Numbered from the stretch's first letter, positions 18,485-27,365 are shown. The stretch is 64,000 bases of DNA from AR5 sp041499965 (GCA_041499965.1 JBGQLG010000005.1:1-64000), one strand, 5' to 3'. Notes: a model not told the origin generated them from the sequence alone. A program made the numbers and translations.

Positions 18485-19603
18485 ATGGGTTTTCTTGACT
18501 TCGTCAAGAAGCAGTTCATCGACATCATCCAGTGGACGGAGGACAGCGACGAGGTCCTCGCCTGGCGCTTCCCCATGCGCGACATGGAGATCCAGCAGGG
18601 GGCCCAGCTCACGGTGCGGGAGACGCAGGCCGCGCTGTTCGTGCACCAGGGCAAGGCGGCCGACCTGTTCGGTCCCGGCCAGCACACGATCAAGACGCAG
18701 AACGTCCCGCTGCTGACCGACCTGGCCAACTGGGACAAGCTGTTCGAGTCGCCGTTCAAGAGCGACGTCTACTTCTTCTCCACGCGCCTGCGCCTGAACC
18801 AGAAGTGGGGGACGTCGAATCCGATCACGCTGCGTGACCGCGAGTTCGGCGCCATCCGCCTGCGGGCCTTCGGGATCTACACGTTCAAGATCGCCGCCCC
18901 CCACGTCTTCTACCAGAAGGTCTCGGGCAGCCGCGAGACCTACACGGTCGGCGACGTCGAGGGACAGCTGCGCAACTCCGTGGTGGCGGTGCTGACGGAC
19001 CACTTCGCCGAGAGCAGCATCCCGTTCCTCGACATGGCGGCCAACCAGGTCGAGCTGGGCGCGGCGGTGGCCGACAAGCTGCGCCCGATGTTCGCCGACC
19101 TCGGCCTGGCGCTGGAGAACTTTCAGGTCCAGAACGTCTCGCTGCCCGACGAGCTGCAGAAGCGGCTGGACGAGCGCATCGGGATGGGGCTGGTCGGCGA
19201 CCTGGGCCGCTACACCCAGTTCCAGACCGCGCAGTCCATCCCGGTGGCCGCGGCCAACGAGGGTGGGGTGGCCGGCGCTGGCGCCGGACTCGGCGCGGGC
19301 ATCGCCATGGGCCAGGCGATGGGCCAGGCACTTGGCCAGGCCGCGGGCGGCGGAGGCCAGCCTCCGGCGGCGGGTGGCCCCGCGGCCCCGGCGACGCGCG
19401 TGGGTCCGGCCGGCCCGGCGGCGGGTGCCGGATCGGCCGCGCCGGCGGCGGGGGCGTGCGTGCGCTGCGCCAAGCCGGTGCCACTCGGCGCCCGCTTCTG
19501 CCCCGAGTGCGGCGCCACCCAGGCGCTGACCTGCGCGCGCTGCAACGCGCGCCTGGACAAGCCCAGCAAGTTCTGCCCCGAGTGCGGAGCGCCTCAAGCC
19601 TGA
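18485..19603 (+). CDS. SPFH (band 7) protein with C-terminal double zinc ribbon (YdjI-like)
   Basis: A 372-residue protein. An SPFH-like domain (about 25-240) has the virion-core-protein/YdjI pattern with a long helical stalk; there is no N-terminal membrane helix. A Gly/Ala/Pro-rich linker (about 258-318) leads to two zinc ribbons, CVRCAKPVPLGARFCPECG and CARCNARLDKPSKFCPECG. In Bacillus, the YdjI relative works with PspA-like membrane proteins. Here it leads an operon with DUF4178, DUF350, spermidine synthase and an FAD oxidoreductase. It is probably a membrane-surface scaffold protein. Confidence 0.85.
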   Translation: MGFLDFVKKQFIDIIQWTEDSDEVLAWRFPMRDMEIQQGAQLTVRETQAALFVHQGKAADLFGPGQHTIKTQNVPLLTDLANWDKLFESPFKSDVYFFSTRLRLNQKWGTSNPITLRDREFGAIRLRAFGIYTFKIAAPHVFYQKVSGSRETYTVGDVEGQLRNSVVAVLTDHFAESSIPFLDMAANQVELGAAVADKLRPMFADLGLALENFQVQNVSLPDELQKRLDERIGMGLVGDLGRYTQFQTAQSIPVAAANEGGVAGAGAGLGAGIAMGQAMGQALGQAAGGGGQPPAAGGPAAPATRVGPAGPAAGAGSAAPAAGACVRCAKPVPLGARFCPECGATQALTCARCNARLDKPSKFCPECGAPQA

Positions 19604-19630
19604 CCCTGGTGCGCCTGAGTCGTCGCCGGC

Positions 19631-20263
19631 GTGCGTGAGGTTGCCTGCCCGTCCTGCGGGGCGCCGGTCAAGTTCGTGTCCGCGCAGTCCCTGCTGGCCG
19701 TCTGCGGCTACTGCCGCGCCACGCTCATCCGCCGCGATCTCGACGTCGAGCAGATCGGCACCATGTCGGCCCTGCTCGAAGACGTCACCCCGTTGCAGCT
19801 CGGCGCCGAGGGCGTGTGGCACGGCACGCACTTCGCCGTCGCCGGCCGCCTGCAAGTGAGGTGGCCGGGCGGGCGCTGGAACGAGTGGTACTGCGTCTTC
19901 GACGACGGCCGGGGCGGCTGGCTGGGCGAGGCCGACGGTGAGTTCTCCGTCTCGTTCGAGGCCACCGTGGCCGAGCCGCTGCCCGGGTGGGAGAGCCTGG
20001 CGCCGGGCACGGCCGTGACGCTGGGCGGCGTCGCCTACCAGGTGACCGACCGCCGCGAGGCCGAGGTGATCGCCGGCGAGGGCGAGCTGCCGTTCCGCGT
20101 CGCCGCCGGCTACAAGACGGCCACCGCCGACCTGCGCTCCGCCACGGCGCGCTTCGCCACGCTCGACTACAGCGAGGCGGCGCCGCGCCTGTACCTGGGC
20201 GAGGTCGTCGAATTCGAGGCGCTGCGCCTGGGCGGACTGCGGGAGCTCGACGGATGGCGGTGA
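19631..20263 (+). CDS. DUF4178 protein with N-terminal zinc ribbon
   Basis: A 210-residue soluble protein. The N-terminal zinc ribbon is CPSCGAP with CGYC about 22 residues later. The rest matches the DUF4178 pattern, a beta-rich domain with W-E/YVF and GGxxYQVTDRREAEV motifs. GTG 19631 is the only sensible start. DUF4178 proteins recur beside DUF350 and spermidine-synthase genes, but their biochemical function is not known. It overlaps the next gene, a second DUF4178 protein, by 10 nt. Confidence 0.8.
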   Translation: MREVACPSCGAPVKFVSAQSLLAVCGYCRATLIRRDLDVEQIGTMSALLEDVTPLQLGAEGVWHGTHFAVAGRLQVRWPGGRWNEWYCVFDDGRGGWLGEADGEFSVSFEATVAEPLPGWESLAPGTAVTLGGVAYQVTDRREAEVIAGEGELPFRVAAGYKTATADLRSATARFATLDYSEAAPRLYLGEVVEFEALRLGGLRELDGWR

Positions 20264-21564
20264 AGCCGCCTTCGCCGCCGGCCGTCACGACGCTGACGTG
20301 CGCCGGCTGCGGCGCGTCACTGTCGATCCGGGCTCCCGGGCGCTCGGTCGTCGTCGCCTGCGGCGGCTGCGGGGCGGTGCTCGACGCCCAGAGCGCCGAC
20401 CACCAGGTGATCGCCCACTACGAGGCCAAGCAGACCGTTGCGCCGCGGATCCCGCTCGGCTCCCGGGGCACGCTCAAGGGCGAGACGTGGGAGGTCATCG
20501 GCTATCTCGCGCGGCGCTCCAAGGTCTCCGGCGTGACCTACACGTGGTTCGAGCACCTGCTGCACAACCCGACCGGCGGCTTCCGCTGGCTGGTGGAGTA
20601 CGGCGGTCACTGGACGCTGACCCAGGCCGCATCGGCCGTGCCCTCGACGCCCGGCGGGTCCGCGCCCGCCGAGGTCGAGTACCTGGGCGAGCACTATCGC
20701 CACTTCCAGAGCGCGAAGGCCGAGGTCAGCTACGTCGTCGGCGAGTTCCCCTCGCAGGTGCGGGTGGGGGAGCAGGCCGACGTCGCGGATTACGTCAGCC
20801 CGCCCCTGATCCTCTCGCGTGAGACGAGCCAGGACGCATCGACCTGGTCGATCGGCGAGTACGTCGACGGCGACACGGTGTGGAAGGCCTTCGGCCTGCC
20901 CGGCGCGCCGCCCGAGCGCACCGGCGTCGGCGCCGCCCAGCCCTCGCCCTATCGCGGGCACTCCCGGACCATGCGGCTTCTGCTCGCCAGCTTCGTCGGC
21001 GCCGCCGTGCTGATCCAGCTCGTGTTCTCGGTGCTGGCCCAGCAGCGTCTCGTGCTCGACGCCGCCTGGGAGTATCACCCGGGGGTGCCGGCCACGGCCA
21101 GCGTCGAGAGCGAGCCGTTCCCGCTCACCGGTCGAAGCTCCAACCTGATGGTCGAGATCTCCTCCACGCTGTCGCAGACCTGGGCGTACTTCACGCTGAC
21201 GCTGGTGAACGAGGAGACCGGGGCCGCGCGCACGTTCGGCCGCGAGGTGCAGTACTACTTCGGCCGTGACAGCGACGGGGCGTGGACGGAGGGCGCGCCG
21301 TGGGATCGCGCCTACCTGCCGTCGGTGCCGGCCGGCCGCTACGTGCTGCTCGTCGAGCCCGAGAGCCCGCGCCCCGTGAACTACCGCGTGCGGCTGACCC
21401 GCGACGTGCCGCGCACGCTCTGGCTGTGGCTGGCGGTCGGGCTGCTGCTGGTGCCGCCGCTGTTCTTCTGGTGGCGGCAGTGGCGGTTCGAGCAGCGGCG
21501 CTGGGAGGAGAGCGATCATCCCATGTCGGGCTCGAGCGGCGGCTCCACGGACGACGACGATTGA
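20254..21564 (+). CDS. Membrane DUF4178 protein with zinc ribbon and two TM helices
   Basis: A 436-residue protein. An N-terminal zinc ribbon (CAGCG and CGGCG) precedes a DUF4178 domain (about 60-225; WEVIGYLARRSKV, YTWFEHLL, FRWLVEY). Next come TM1 (about 245-268, LLLASFVGAAVLIQLVFSVL), an extracytoplasmic beta-rich domain, and TM2 (about 388-410, LWLWLAVGLLLVPPLFFWW), ending in an acidic tail. It overlaps the upstream DUF4178 gene and the downstream 60-residue protein. The extracytoplasmic domain may sense or bind the envelope; function unknown. Confidence 0.82.
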   Translation: MAVKPPSPPAVTTLTCAGCGASLSIRAPGRSVVVACGGCGAVLDAQSADHQVIAHYEAKQTVAPRIPLGSRGTLKGETWEVIGYLARRSKVSGVTYTWFEHLLHNPTGGFRWLVEYGGHWTLTQAASAVPSTPGGSAPAEVEYLGEHYRHFQSAKAEVSYVVGEFPSQVRVGEQADVADYVSPPLILSRETSQDASTWSIGEYVDGDTVWKAFGLPGAPPERTGVGAAQPSPYRGHSRTMRLLLASFVGAAVLIQLVFSVLAQQRLVLDAAWEYHPGVPATASVESEPFPLTGRSSNLMVEISSTLSQTWAYFTLTLVNEETGAARTFGREVQYYFGRDSDGAWTEGAPWDRAYLPSVPAGRYVLLVEPESPRPVNYRVRLTRDVPRTLWLWLAVGLLLVPPLFFWWRQWRFEQRRWEESDHPMSGSSGGSTDDDD

Positions 21565-21743
21565 CGAGGGCCTACACCGTCTTCGCGGGCCTCGTGCTGG
21601 CCACGCTGGCCTGGATCCACTTCACCGGCTGGAGTCCGAGCGACGTGACCGAGGACAAGGGCGTCCCCAAATCCGTCCGCGACAACCCGGGCTCGTCCCG
21701 CTCGAGCTACGGGGGCGCGCGGCCCTACACGGGAGCGAAATGA
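21561..21743 (+). CDS. Small single-span membrane protein
   Basis: A 60-residue protein that starts at TTG 21561 overlapping the previous stop (TTGA) and ends overlapping the next ATG. One N-terminal hydrophobic helix (AYTVFAGLVLATLAWIHFTG) is followed by a polar tail rich in Ser, Gly and Lys. No family is recognised. Its support is its position in the operon, the overlaps on both sides and the clean hydrophobic segment. Confidence 0.6.
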   Translation: MTRAYTVFAGLVLATLAWIHFTGWSPSDVTEDKGVPKSVRDNPGSSRSSYGGARPYTGAK

Positions 21744-21961
21744 TGACGATCCCCGAGATCCACTGGGCGCCGATGGTCGCCGCGCTGGTTTACGCCACGA
21801 TCGGGCTGGTCATCTTCGCGGTGGCCTTCCTCATCGTGGACCGGCTCACGCCCTACCACCTGTGGAAGGAGATCATCGACGAGCACAACACCGCGCTGGC
21901 CATCGTGGTGGGGGCCGTCGCCATCGCCATCTCGATCATCGTGTCGGCCGCGATCCGCTGA
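21740..21961 (+). CDS. DUF350 membrane protein
   Basis: A 73-residue protein with two transmembrane helices separated by a short polar turn (about residues 12-34 and 52-72), the single-repeat form of DUF350 (YjfL family). RLTPYHLWKEIIDEHN between the helices is the typical conserved loop. DUF350 genes lie next to DUF4178, SPFH/PspA and spermidine or glutathionylspermidine synthase genes in several phyla. The start overlaps the previous gene by 4 nt. Confidence 0.85.
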   Translation: MMTIPEIHWAPMVAALVYATIGLVIFAVAFLIVDRLTPYHLWKEIIDEHNTALAIVVGAVAIAISIIVSAAIR

Positions 21962-21976
21962 GCGGGGGGCCGGGCC

Positions 21977-23467
21977 GTGTCGTACGCGATCTACATCACC
22001 GTCGTCGTCGTGGCCACCGCCGGGCTCGTCTACGAGCTGGTGGCGGTGGCCGCCGCCTCCTACCTGCTGGGCGACTCCATCACGCAGTTCTCCACCGTCA
22101 TCGGCTGTTACCTTTTCGCGATGGGCGTGGGCTCCTTCCTGTCTCGCTACGTGCAGCGGGGGCTGGCCGCCCGCTTCGTGCAGGTCGAGGTCCTGGTCGG
22201 CCTCGTGGGCGGCTGGGCCACGGCGGTGCTGTTCGTCGCCTTCGCGCAGACGCCCCACTTCCGCGTCGTGCTCTACGGGCTGGTCGGCGCCACCGGCGTG
22301 CTGGTCGGGCTCGAGGTCCCACTGCTGCTGCGCCTGCTCCGCCACCGCCTGGCCTTCCGCGAGCTGGTGGCCCAGGTGCTCTCGCTCGACTACGCGGGGG
22401 CGCTGGCCGCCTCGCTGCTGTTCCCTCTGCTGCTGGTCCCACGGCTGGGGCTGATCCGCACCTCGCTGCTGGTCGGCCTCGCCAACGCGGCGGTCGGGCT
22501 GTGGTCCACGTGGATCTTCCGGCGCGAGCTGGCGGCGCCCGGCTTCCTGCGCGCGTTCGCCGCGGCGGCCGTGCTGGTGCTGGGCGGCGGCGCGGTGGCC
22601 GCGGAGCGGATCACCGCGTGGTCGGAGGACCGCCTCTACGCCGACGAGATCATCCTGGCCCGCACCTCGCCCTACCAGCGCATCGTCCTCACGCGCGCCG
22701 GCGACGACCTGCGCCTGTTCCTCAACGGTCACCTGCAATTCTCCTCGCGCGACGAGTACCGGTACCACGAGGCGCTCGTGCACCCGGCGCTGGCCGCGCA
22801 TCCGGCGCCCCGGCGCGTGCTGGTGCTGGGCGGCGGCGACGGCCTGGCGGTGCGCGAGATCGTGAAGTACCCGGCCGTCGCGCGCGTGACCCTGGTCGAT
22901 CTCGATGCCGCGATGACGGGGCTGTTCACCGACAACCCGCTGCTGGCGGCGGTCAACGCCGGCGCCCTGCGCGATCCGCGCGTGCGGGTGGTGAACGCCG
23001 ATGCCTTCGTGTGGCTGGCCGACACCCGGGAGACGTTCGACGTGATCGTCGTGGACTTCCCCGATCCGCACAACTTCTCGCTCGGCAAGCTCTACTCCCG
23101 GACGTTCTACCGCGTGCTGCGCGCGCGGCTGGCGCCGGGCGGGGTGACGGTGCTGCAGGCGACCTCGCCGATGTTCGCGCGCCGCTCGTTCTGGTGCATC
23201 GTCGAGACCGTGCGCAGCGCCGGGTTGCCGGCCCGGCCGTATCACGTCTACGTGCCGTCGTTCGGCGAATGGGGCTTCGTGCTGGCCGGCCCCGACACCT
23301 GGACGCCGCCGCGCGCCTATCCGCCGAGGCTGCGCTTCCTCACCGTCGAGGCCACGCCGGCGCTCTTCGCGTTTCCGCCCGACATGGCGACGGTGCCCGT
23401 CGAGATCAACCGCCTCGACAACCAGATCCTCGTCCACTACTACGGCGCCGAGTGGCAGCGCATGTGA
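21977..23467 (+). CDS. Membrane spermidine synthase (polyamine aminopropyltransferase-like)
   Basis: A 496-residue protein starting at GTG. Six or seven transmembrane helices (about 1-205) are fused to a spermidine synthase domain (about 225-480) with YQRIVLTRAGDDLRLFLNG, EYRYHEALVHP, VLVLGGGDGLAVREIVKYP and VDFPDPHNFSLGKLYS. The catalytic Asp in DFPDP and the GGGDG cofactor loop are intact, so aminopropyl transfer from decarboxylated AdoMet is plausible, at the membrane. No SpeD is seen in the window. Its stop overlaps the start of the FAD oxidoreductase, linking polyamine synthesis and amine oxidation. Confidence 0.9.
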   Translation: MSYAIYITVVVVATAGLVYELVAVAAASYLLGDSITQFSTVIGCYLFAMGVGSFLSRYVQRGLAARFVQVEVLVGLVGGWATAVLFVAFAQTPHFRVVLYGLVGATGVLVGLEVPLLLRLLRHRLAFRELVAQVLSLDYAGALAASLLFPLLLVPRLGLIRTSLLVGLANAAVGLWSTWIFRRELAAPGFLRAFAAAAVLVLGGGAVAAERITAWSEDRLYADEIILARTSPYQRIVLTRAGDDLRLFLNGHLQFSSRDEYRYHEALVHPALAAHPAPRRVLVLGGGDGLAVREIVKYPAVARVTLVDLDAAMTGLFTDNPLLAAVNAGALRDPRVRVVNADAFVWLADTRETFDVIVVDFPDPHNFSLGKLYSRTFYRVLRARLAPGGVTVLQATSPMFARRSFWCIVETVRSAGLPARPYHVYVPSFGEWGFVLAGPDTWTPPRAYPPRLRFLTVEATPALFAFPPDMATVPVEINRLDNQILVHYYGAEWQRM

Positions 23468-25074
23468 GCGCCGTCACCCGGCGGGAGCTGCTGGCCGGGG
23501 GCGCGCTGCTGGCGGCCGGCGGCTGCGGGGTGAGCGCGGCGGCCCCTATGGACGGCGCCATCGTCGGCGCCGCCGAGCGGCTCGGGCACCTGCTGCGCGA
23601 GCCGGGGCGCCTGCCGCCGCCGTCCTCCAGCGAGCGCACGGAGGTGGTCGTCGTGGGCGCCGGCGTGGCGGGCCTGGCCACGGCCTGGCACCTGGCCCGG
23701 CGCGGCGTGCGCGAGCTGGTCGTGCTGGAGCTGGAGGACACTGCCGGCGGCAACGCGCGCGGTGGCGTCTGCGCCGCCACCGCGTACCCGTGGGGCGCCC
23801 ACTACCTGCCGCTGCCGGGGCCCGAGGCCCGGGCCGTGCGCGCGCTCCTGCGCGAGCTCGGCGTCATCGAGGGATTCGACGCCGCCGGTCGCCCGCGCTA
23901 CGACGAGCGCCATCTCTGCCACGGACCACAGGAAAGGCTCTTCCAGCACGGCCGCTGGCACGAGGGTGTGTTCCCGTGGTCGGGCGCCACCGCAGCAGAC
24001 CGGTCGCAGCACGATGCCTTCCGCGAGGAGATGGACCGCTACCGGCGCTGGCGCGACCCCGGCGGCCGCCGTGCGTTCGCCACGCCGCGCGCGGCCGGCG
24101 CGCCGGGTGCGTTCGCCGAGCTGGACCGCGTCTCCATGGCCGAGTTCCTGGCCGCTCGCGGGTTTACCTCGTCGCGCCTGCGCTGGTGGGTCGAGTACGC
24201 GTGCCGCGACGACTACGGCACCGACCTGGCCGGCACCTCGGCGTGGGCCGGCGTCCACTACTATGCCGGCCGCGATCCCGATCCCGAATACGGCGACGTC
24301 GTGCTCACCTGGCCCGAGGGCAACCACTGGCTGGCGCGGCGGCTGGCCGAGCCCGTCGCCGACCGGATCCGCCTCGGCCAGCTCGTCGCCAGCGTCGAGC
24401 CGGTCGCCGGCGGCGTGGCCGTCGACGTCTACGACCCGCGGGCCGAGCGCACGCGCCGGCTGCTGGCGCGCGAGGTCGTCCTGGCGTGCCCGGTCTTCGT
24501 GGCCGCGCGGCTGTACCGCCCGTGGCGCGAGCGCCCGCCCGCCTTCGCCCCCGCGTTCCGCTACGCACCCTGGCTCGTGGCCAACCTGCACCTCGATCGG
24601 CGCCCGGCCGGCGCCGGCGGCGCGGCGCCGGCCTGGGACAACGTGCTGCACGACAGCGACGCCCTCGGCTACGTCGTCGCGACCCACCAGTCACTGCGCA
24701 CGTACGACGGGCCCACCGTGCTGACGTACTACCGCTCGTTCGCCGGTCCCGACGAGCCCGGCGCCCGGCAGGCGCTGCTGGCGGCGTCGTGGACCTCGCT
24801 GCGCGACGCGATCCTGCGCGACCTCGCGCGGCCCCATCCCGACCTCCCGCGCGAGGTGCGCCGGTTGGACGTGATGCGCTACGGCCACGCCATGGTCCGG
24901 CCCGGCGTGGGCTTCGTCTGCGGCGCCGCGCTGGCGGCGGCGGGCGCGGCGCTGGCGGGTCCAGTGCACCTGGCTCACGCCGATCTCTCGGGCTTCTCGC
25001 TCTTCGAGGAGGCGTTCGAGTGGGGCACGCGCGCCGCCGAGCGCGTCCTGGCCCGGGCGCCACGATCTACTTGA
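23464..25074 (+). CDS. Exported FAD-dependent oxidoreductase (amine oxidase-like)
   Basis: A 536-residue flavoprotein. The N terminus VTRRELLAGGALLAAGGCG looks like a twin-arginine signal ending in a lipobox, so it is probably a folded, lipid-anchored periplasmic enzyme. The FAD site VVVVGAGVAGLATAWHLARR (about 56-76) and a later VVLACPVF strand belong to the flavin amine oxidase/NAD(P)-binding_8 type. It follows the membrane spermidine synthase with a 4-nt overlap; oxidation of a polyamine or a polyamine-modified product is the natural inference. GTG 23464 is chosen because it gives the signal peptide. Confidence 0.8.
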   Translation: MSAVTRRELLAGGALLAAGGCGVSAAAPMDGAIVGAAERLGHLLREPGRLPPPSSSERTEVVVVGAGVAGLATAWHLARRGVRELVVLELEDTAGGNARGGVCAATAYPWGAHYLPLPGPEARAVRALLRELGVIEGFDAAGRPRYDERHLCHGPQERLFQHGRWHEGVFPWSGATAADRSQHDAFREEMDRYRRWRDPGGRRAFATPRAAGAPGAFAELDRVSMAEFLAARGFTSSRLRWWVEYACRDDYGTDLAGTSAWAGVHYYAGRDPDPEYGDVVLTWPEGNHWLARRLAEPVADRIRLGQLVASVEPVAGGVAVDVYDPRAERTRRLLAREVVLACPVFVAARLYRPWRERPPAFAPAFRYAPWLVANLHLDRRPAGAGGAAPAWDNVLHDSDALGYVVATHQSLRTYDGPTVLTYYRSFAGPDEPGARQALLAASWTSLRDAILRDLARPHPDLPREVRRLDVMRYGHAMVRPGVGFVCGAALAAAGAALAGPVHLAHADLSGFSLFEEAFEWGTRAAERVLARAPRST

Positions 25075-25100
25075 CGCTCGGCGGGCGCCCGCCTTACGGT
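25071..25100 (+). promoter_or_regulatory. Internal promoter, possibly for a leaderless transcript
   Basis: TTGACG (25071-25076) and TACGGT (25095-25100) are 18 bp apart; the -35 box overlaps the stop codon of the FAD oxidoreductase. A start site about 7 nt after the -10 box falls on the GTG (25107) of the next gene, which has no ribosome-binding site, so its mRNA may be leaderless. Confidence 0.45.
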
Positions 25101-25106
25101 CGATAA

Positions 25107-25988
25107 GTGCCTGGCAACTCCGACGACGACGTCCCGCGCTGGGAACTGCCGGTCTACGACGAAGCCCAGGAGACACCGCGCTGGACGCCCGAGCGTGAAG
25201 TCCCCCGCTGGCAGCCGCGCCGCGGCCCGGCACCCGCCGTGCCTCGCGTGGGCCCCGGCGGCCGCGCGACCGGCGCGCGCTCCGGATCAGCCGTGCGGGT
25301 GGGCTCCGCGGTGCCCGGCGTCCGACGTGAGCCGCCCAAGCCGGTCTCGCCGCTCGCGGTGCCGTTCGTCTGGTGGGCGGCGCATCCCTGGCTGGTGCTG
25401 TGGGCGCTGATCTTCCTGGCGCCGGGTGCCGTCCTGCTGCTGCGGTTCGTCGACGAGTCGAGTCTCGACGTCGCCGTGCAGCCGCTCGCCTGGGGCTTCG
25501 GCGTCCTCTTCGTGGTCGCGCTGGCGCTGGCCATGGTGGCGAGCGCGCGGCGCTCCGTCTCCCGGCTGATGCTCGGCACGCTCACGGCACTGGCCGCGCT
25601 CGGCGTGCTGCTGTGGCCGGTCACGCGCGTCACGCTCGGCCGCACCGTGTGCCCGGCGCGCGCCGGCACCGATCTTGGCGCCCAGGTGGCCGCCGGCGCG
25701 CTCCAGGCGTGGCAGACGGGCGCGGGCAGCGACGACGCCTGGCGCCGCGGTGTGGCCGAGGAGGAGTGGCGCGAGCGCACGCGGGCGGTGGGCCTCCTCG
25801 AGTACCAGCTCGCGGAATCCGGTTGCTGGGAGCGGGCCGCGCCCATCGACGGCACCCACACCTGGCACGAATTCCGCGTGACGGTGCAGGCGGCCGAGCG
25901 GGCTCCGCTGCTGAAGACGGTCGTCATCCATACCGCGCGGGGCCGGGAGGGCTGGAAGATCACGGCCATCGAGGGGCCCCTCCCGTAA
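25107..25988 (+). CDS. Unrecognised membrane protein with N-terminal W-repeat
   Basis: A 293-residue protein of no family I recognise. Residues 10-40 contain a short repeat, VPRWELP, TPRWTPE and VPRWQPR. A Gly/Arg/Pro-rich linker follows, then three hydrophobic helices (about 92-115, 130-150, 155-178) and a C-terminal soluble domain (about 185-293) with CPARAG and a conserved-looking ESGCWERAAPIDG. The two Cys residues may form a disulfide if that domain is outside. It follows the polyamine cluster in the same direction and may be a late member of it. Confidence 0.7.
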   Translation: MPGNSDDDVPRWELPVYDEAQETPRWTPEREVPRWQPRRGPAPAVPRVGPGGRATGARSGSAVRVGSAVPGVRREPPKPVSPLAVPFVWWAAHPWLVLWALIFLAPGAVLLLRFVDESSLDVAVQPLAWGFGVLFVVALALAMVASARRSVSRLMLGTLTALAALGVLLWPVTRVTLGRTVCPARAGTDLGAQVAAGALQAWQTGAGSDDAWRRGVAEEEWRERTRAVGLLEYQLAESGCWERAAPIDGTHTWHEFRVTVQAAERAPLLKTVVIHTARGREGWKITAIEGPLP

Positions 25989-26008
25989 GATAGCCGCAGT
26001 CCCTCACG

Positions 26009-26929
26009 ATGAGCGATTTCGCCGACGTCGAGCAGTTCGCGCGCGAACACGCTGGCTGCGGCGGGCTGACCCCCCAGGCGACCTCGCGGCCCGGACGCGA
26101 GGGCTATCACCTCACGATCACCTGCGCCTGCGGCGCCACCCACGATCGCTGGGTCACTGCGGACGAGGCCAGCCGGCCGCTGCCGTATCCCTCGCCCGTG
26201 CCGGCGCCGGTGCTGGGGGCGCCACCGGCCTTCCCGGTGCGGCCGCCGGCCCCGCGGCCCCCGCGCGTCGAGGTGAGCGTCGCGCCGGCGCGCCGCTTCT
26301 CGCGGGGGCGCGCCGTCTGGCTCGTGCTGCTGCTCCTGGTCGTCCTCGCCGCCGCCGCCGCGGCGTATCTGACCGGCGTCCCCGACGTGAATGGCTGGCT
26401 GGGCGACGTGAATGACCTGCTGGGCCGGCGTGTCGCCGCGCCGAGCGCGCCCCCGCCGCCCCGCCCGTCCGCGCCGCCGCCGCCGCCGGCGACGGAGACG
26501 ATCGCCCGCGCGCTCCGCGATCTGCACTCATCGATCACGCCCAGCGTCTCGCTGAACGACTACGCCAGCCGTGTCGCCTCCACGCGGGTGGAAGTCGAGC
26601 GCCTGCTGGCGTCGGCGCCGGAGTCGGGGCGCGCGCAGGCCCTGGAGGTGCTGGACGTGCATCGCCTGGCGGCGAGCGCCTGGCGCGCGCGCACGGTGGA
26701 CGACCACGAGGAGTGGGAGCGCATCGGTCAGGACCCGGCGGTGGAGCTGTGCCCGGCGGTCAAGCGCGCGGTCGAGGCCGCCGCCCCGTCGCGGGGCGTG
26801 TCGCGCGCCCAGGCGCGCGGCGCGGCCGTGGCCGCGTCGCTGTCGCAGCTCTGGGAGTGCGCCGCCGAGAAGGCCGGCGCGCTGGCCGCCCGGCCAGCCG
26901 CGCCAGCGACTCGCCCGCCAGGCGGGTGA
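26009..26929 (+). CDS. Unrecognised single-span protein with proline-rich linkers
   Basis: A 306-residue protein. The N-terminal about 50 residues contain a His/Cys cluster (REHAGCGG and ITCACGATHDRW) that may bind metal. Two Pro-rich linkers flank one transmembrane helix (about 105-124). The C-terminal part (about 165-295) is mostly helical with coiled-coil character. A TAAGAT box lies just upstream. The 3' end overlaps the GNAT gene on the other strand by about 170 nt, so the true C terminus of one of the two may be shorter in function. No function is proposed. Confidence 0.65.
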   Translation: MSDFADVEQFAREHAGCGGLTPQATSRPGREGYHLTITCACGATHDRWVTADEASRPLPYPSPVPAPVLGAPPAFPVRPPAPRPPRVEVSVAPARRFSRGRAVWLVLLLLVVLAAAAAAYLTGVPDVNGWLGDVNDLLGRRVAAPSAPPPPRPSAPPPPPATETIARALRDLHSSITPSVSLNDYASRVASTRVEVERLLASAPESGRAQALEVLDVHRLAASAWRARTVDDHEEWERIGQDPAVELCPAVKRAVEAAAPSRGVSRAQARGAAVAASLSQLWECAAEKAGALAARPAAPATRPPGG

Positions 26930-27365
26930 GGATCCACTCGCGCTTGAGCTCGGCGCCGAGCTGGCGGTAGAAGCGGATCGCCGGCCGGTTCCAGTCGAGC
27001 ACCGACCACTCCATCCGCCCGCAGCCGCGCCGGACCGCGATACGGGCCAGCGCCCGCAGCAGCGCCAGCCCCGCTCCCCGGCCGCGAGCCTGGGGCACCA
27101 CGAACAGGTCCTCGAGCCAGAGCGTCGGCCGGGTCAGGAACGTGGAGTAGGTGAAGGTGTAGAGCGCCAGCCCCACCGGACGGCCGTCCAGCCGGCAGAC
27201 GAGCGTCTCGAAGTGCCGGCGCCGGCCGAAGCCGTGACGGCGGATGGCGGCCGGCGTCGTCGCGAGCGGCAGGCGCTCGTAGTCGGCGAGGCCGCGGATG
27301 AGCGCGGTGATGACGGCGGCGTCGCGCGCCGTCCCCGGCCGGATGGTGAGCGAGGCGCGCGCCAC
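26760..27365 (-). CDS. GNAT family N-acetyltransferase
   Basis: A GNAT fold of about 150 residues: TIRPGTARDAAVITALIRGL at the N terminus, PVGLALYTFTYSTF and LWLEDLFVVPQ (strands 3-4), the acetyl-CoA pyrophosphate loop QARGRGAGLALL, and WSVLDWNRPAIRFYRQLGAE near the end. It resembles diamine/spermidine acetyltransferases (SpeG/SSAT-like, with F-x-YSTF-xxP-LWLEDLFV), which is notable next to a polyamine cluster. GTG 27365 begins at the domain. The last about 50 residues are Arg-rich and overlap a gene on the plus strand; they are probably not part of the fold. Confidence 0.82.
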   Translation of the reverse strand: MARASLTIRPGTARDAAVITALIRGLADYERLPLATTPAAIRRHGFGRRRHFETLVCRLDGRPVGLALYTFTYSTFLTRPTLWLEDLFVVPQARGRGAGLALLRALARIAVRRGCGRMEWSVLDWNRPAIRFYRQLGAELKREWILTRLAGESLARLAGRPARRPSRRRTPRAATATRPRPRRAPGRATRPATGRRPRPRA

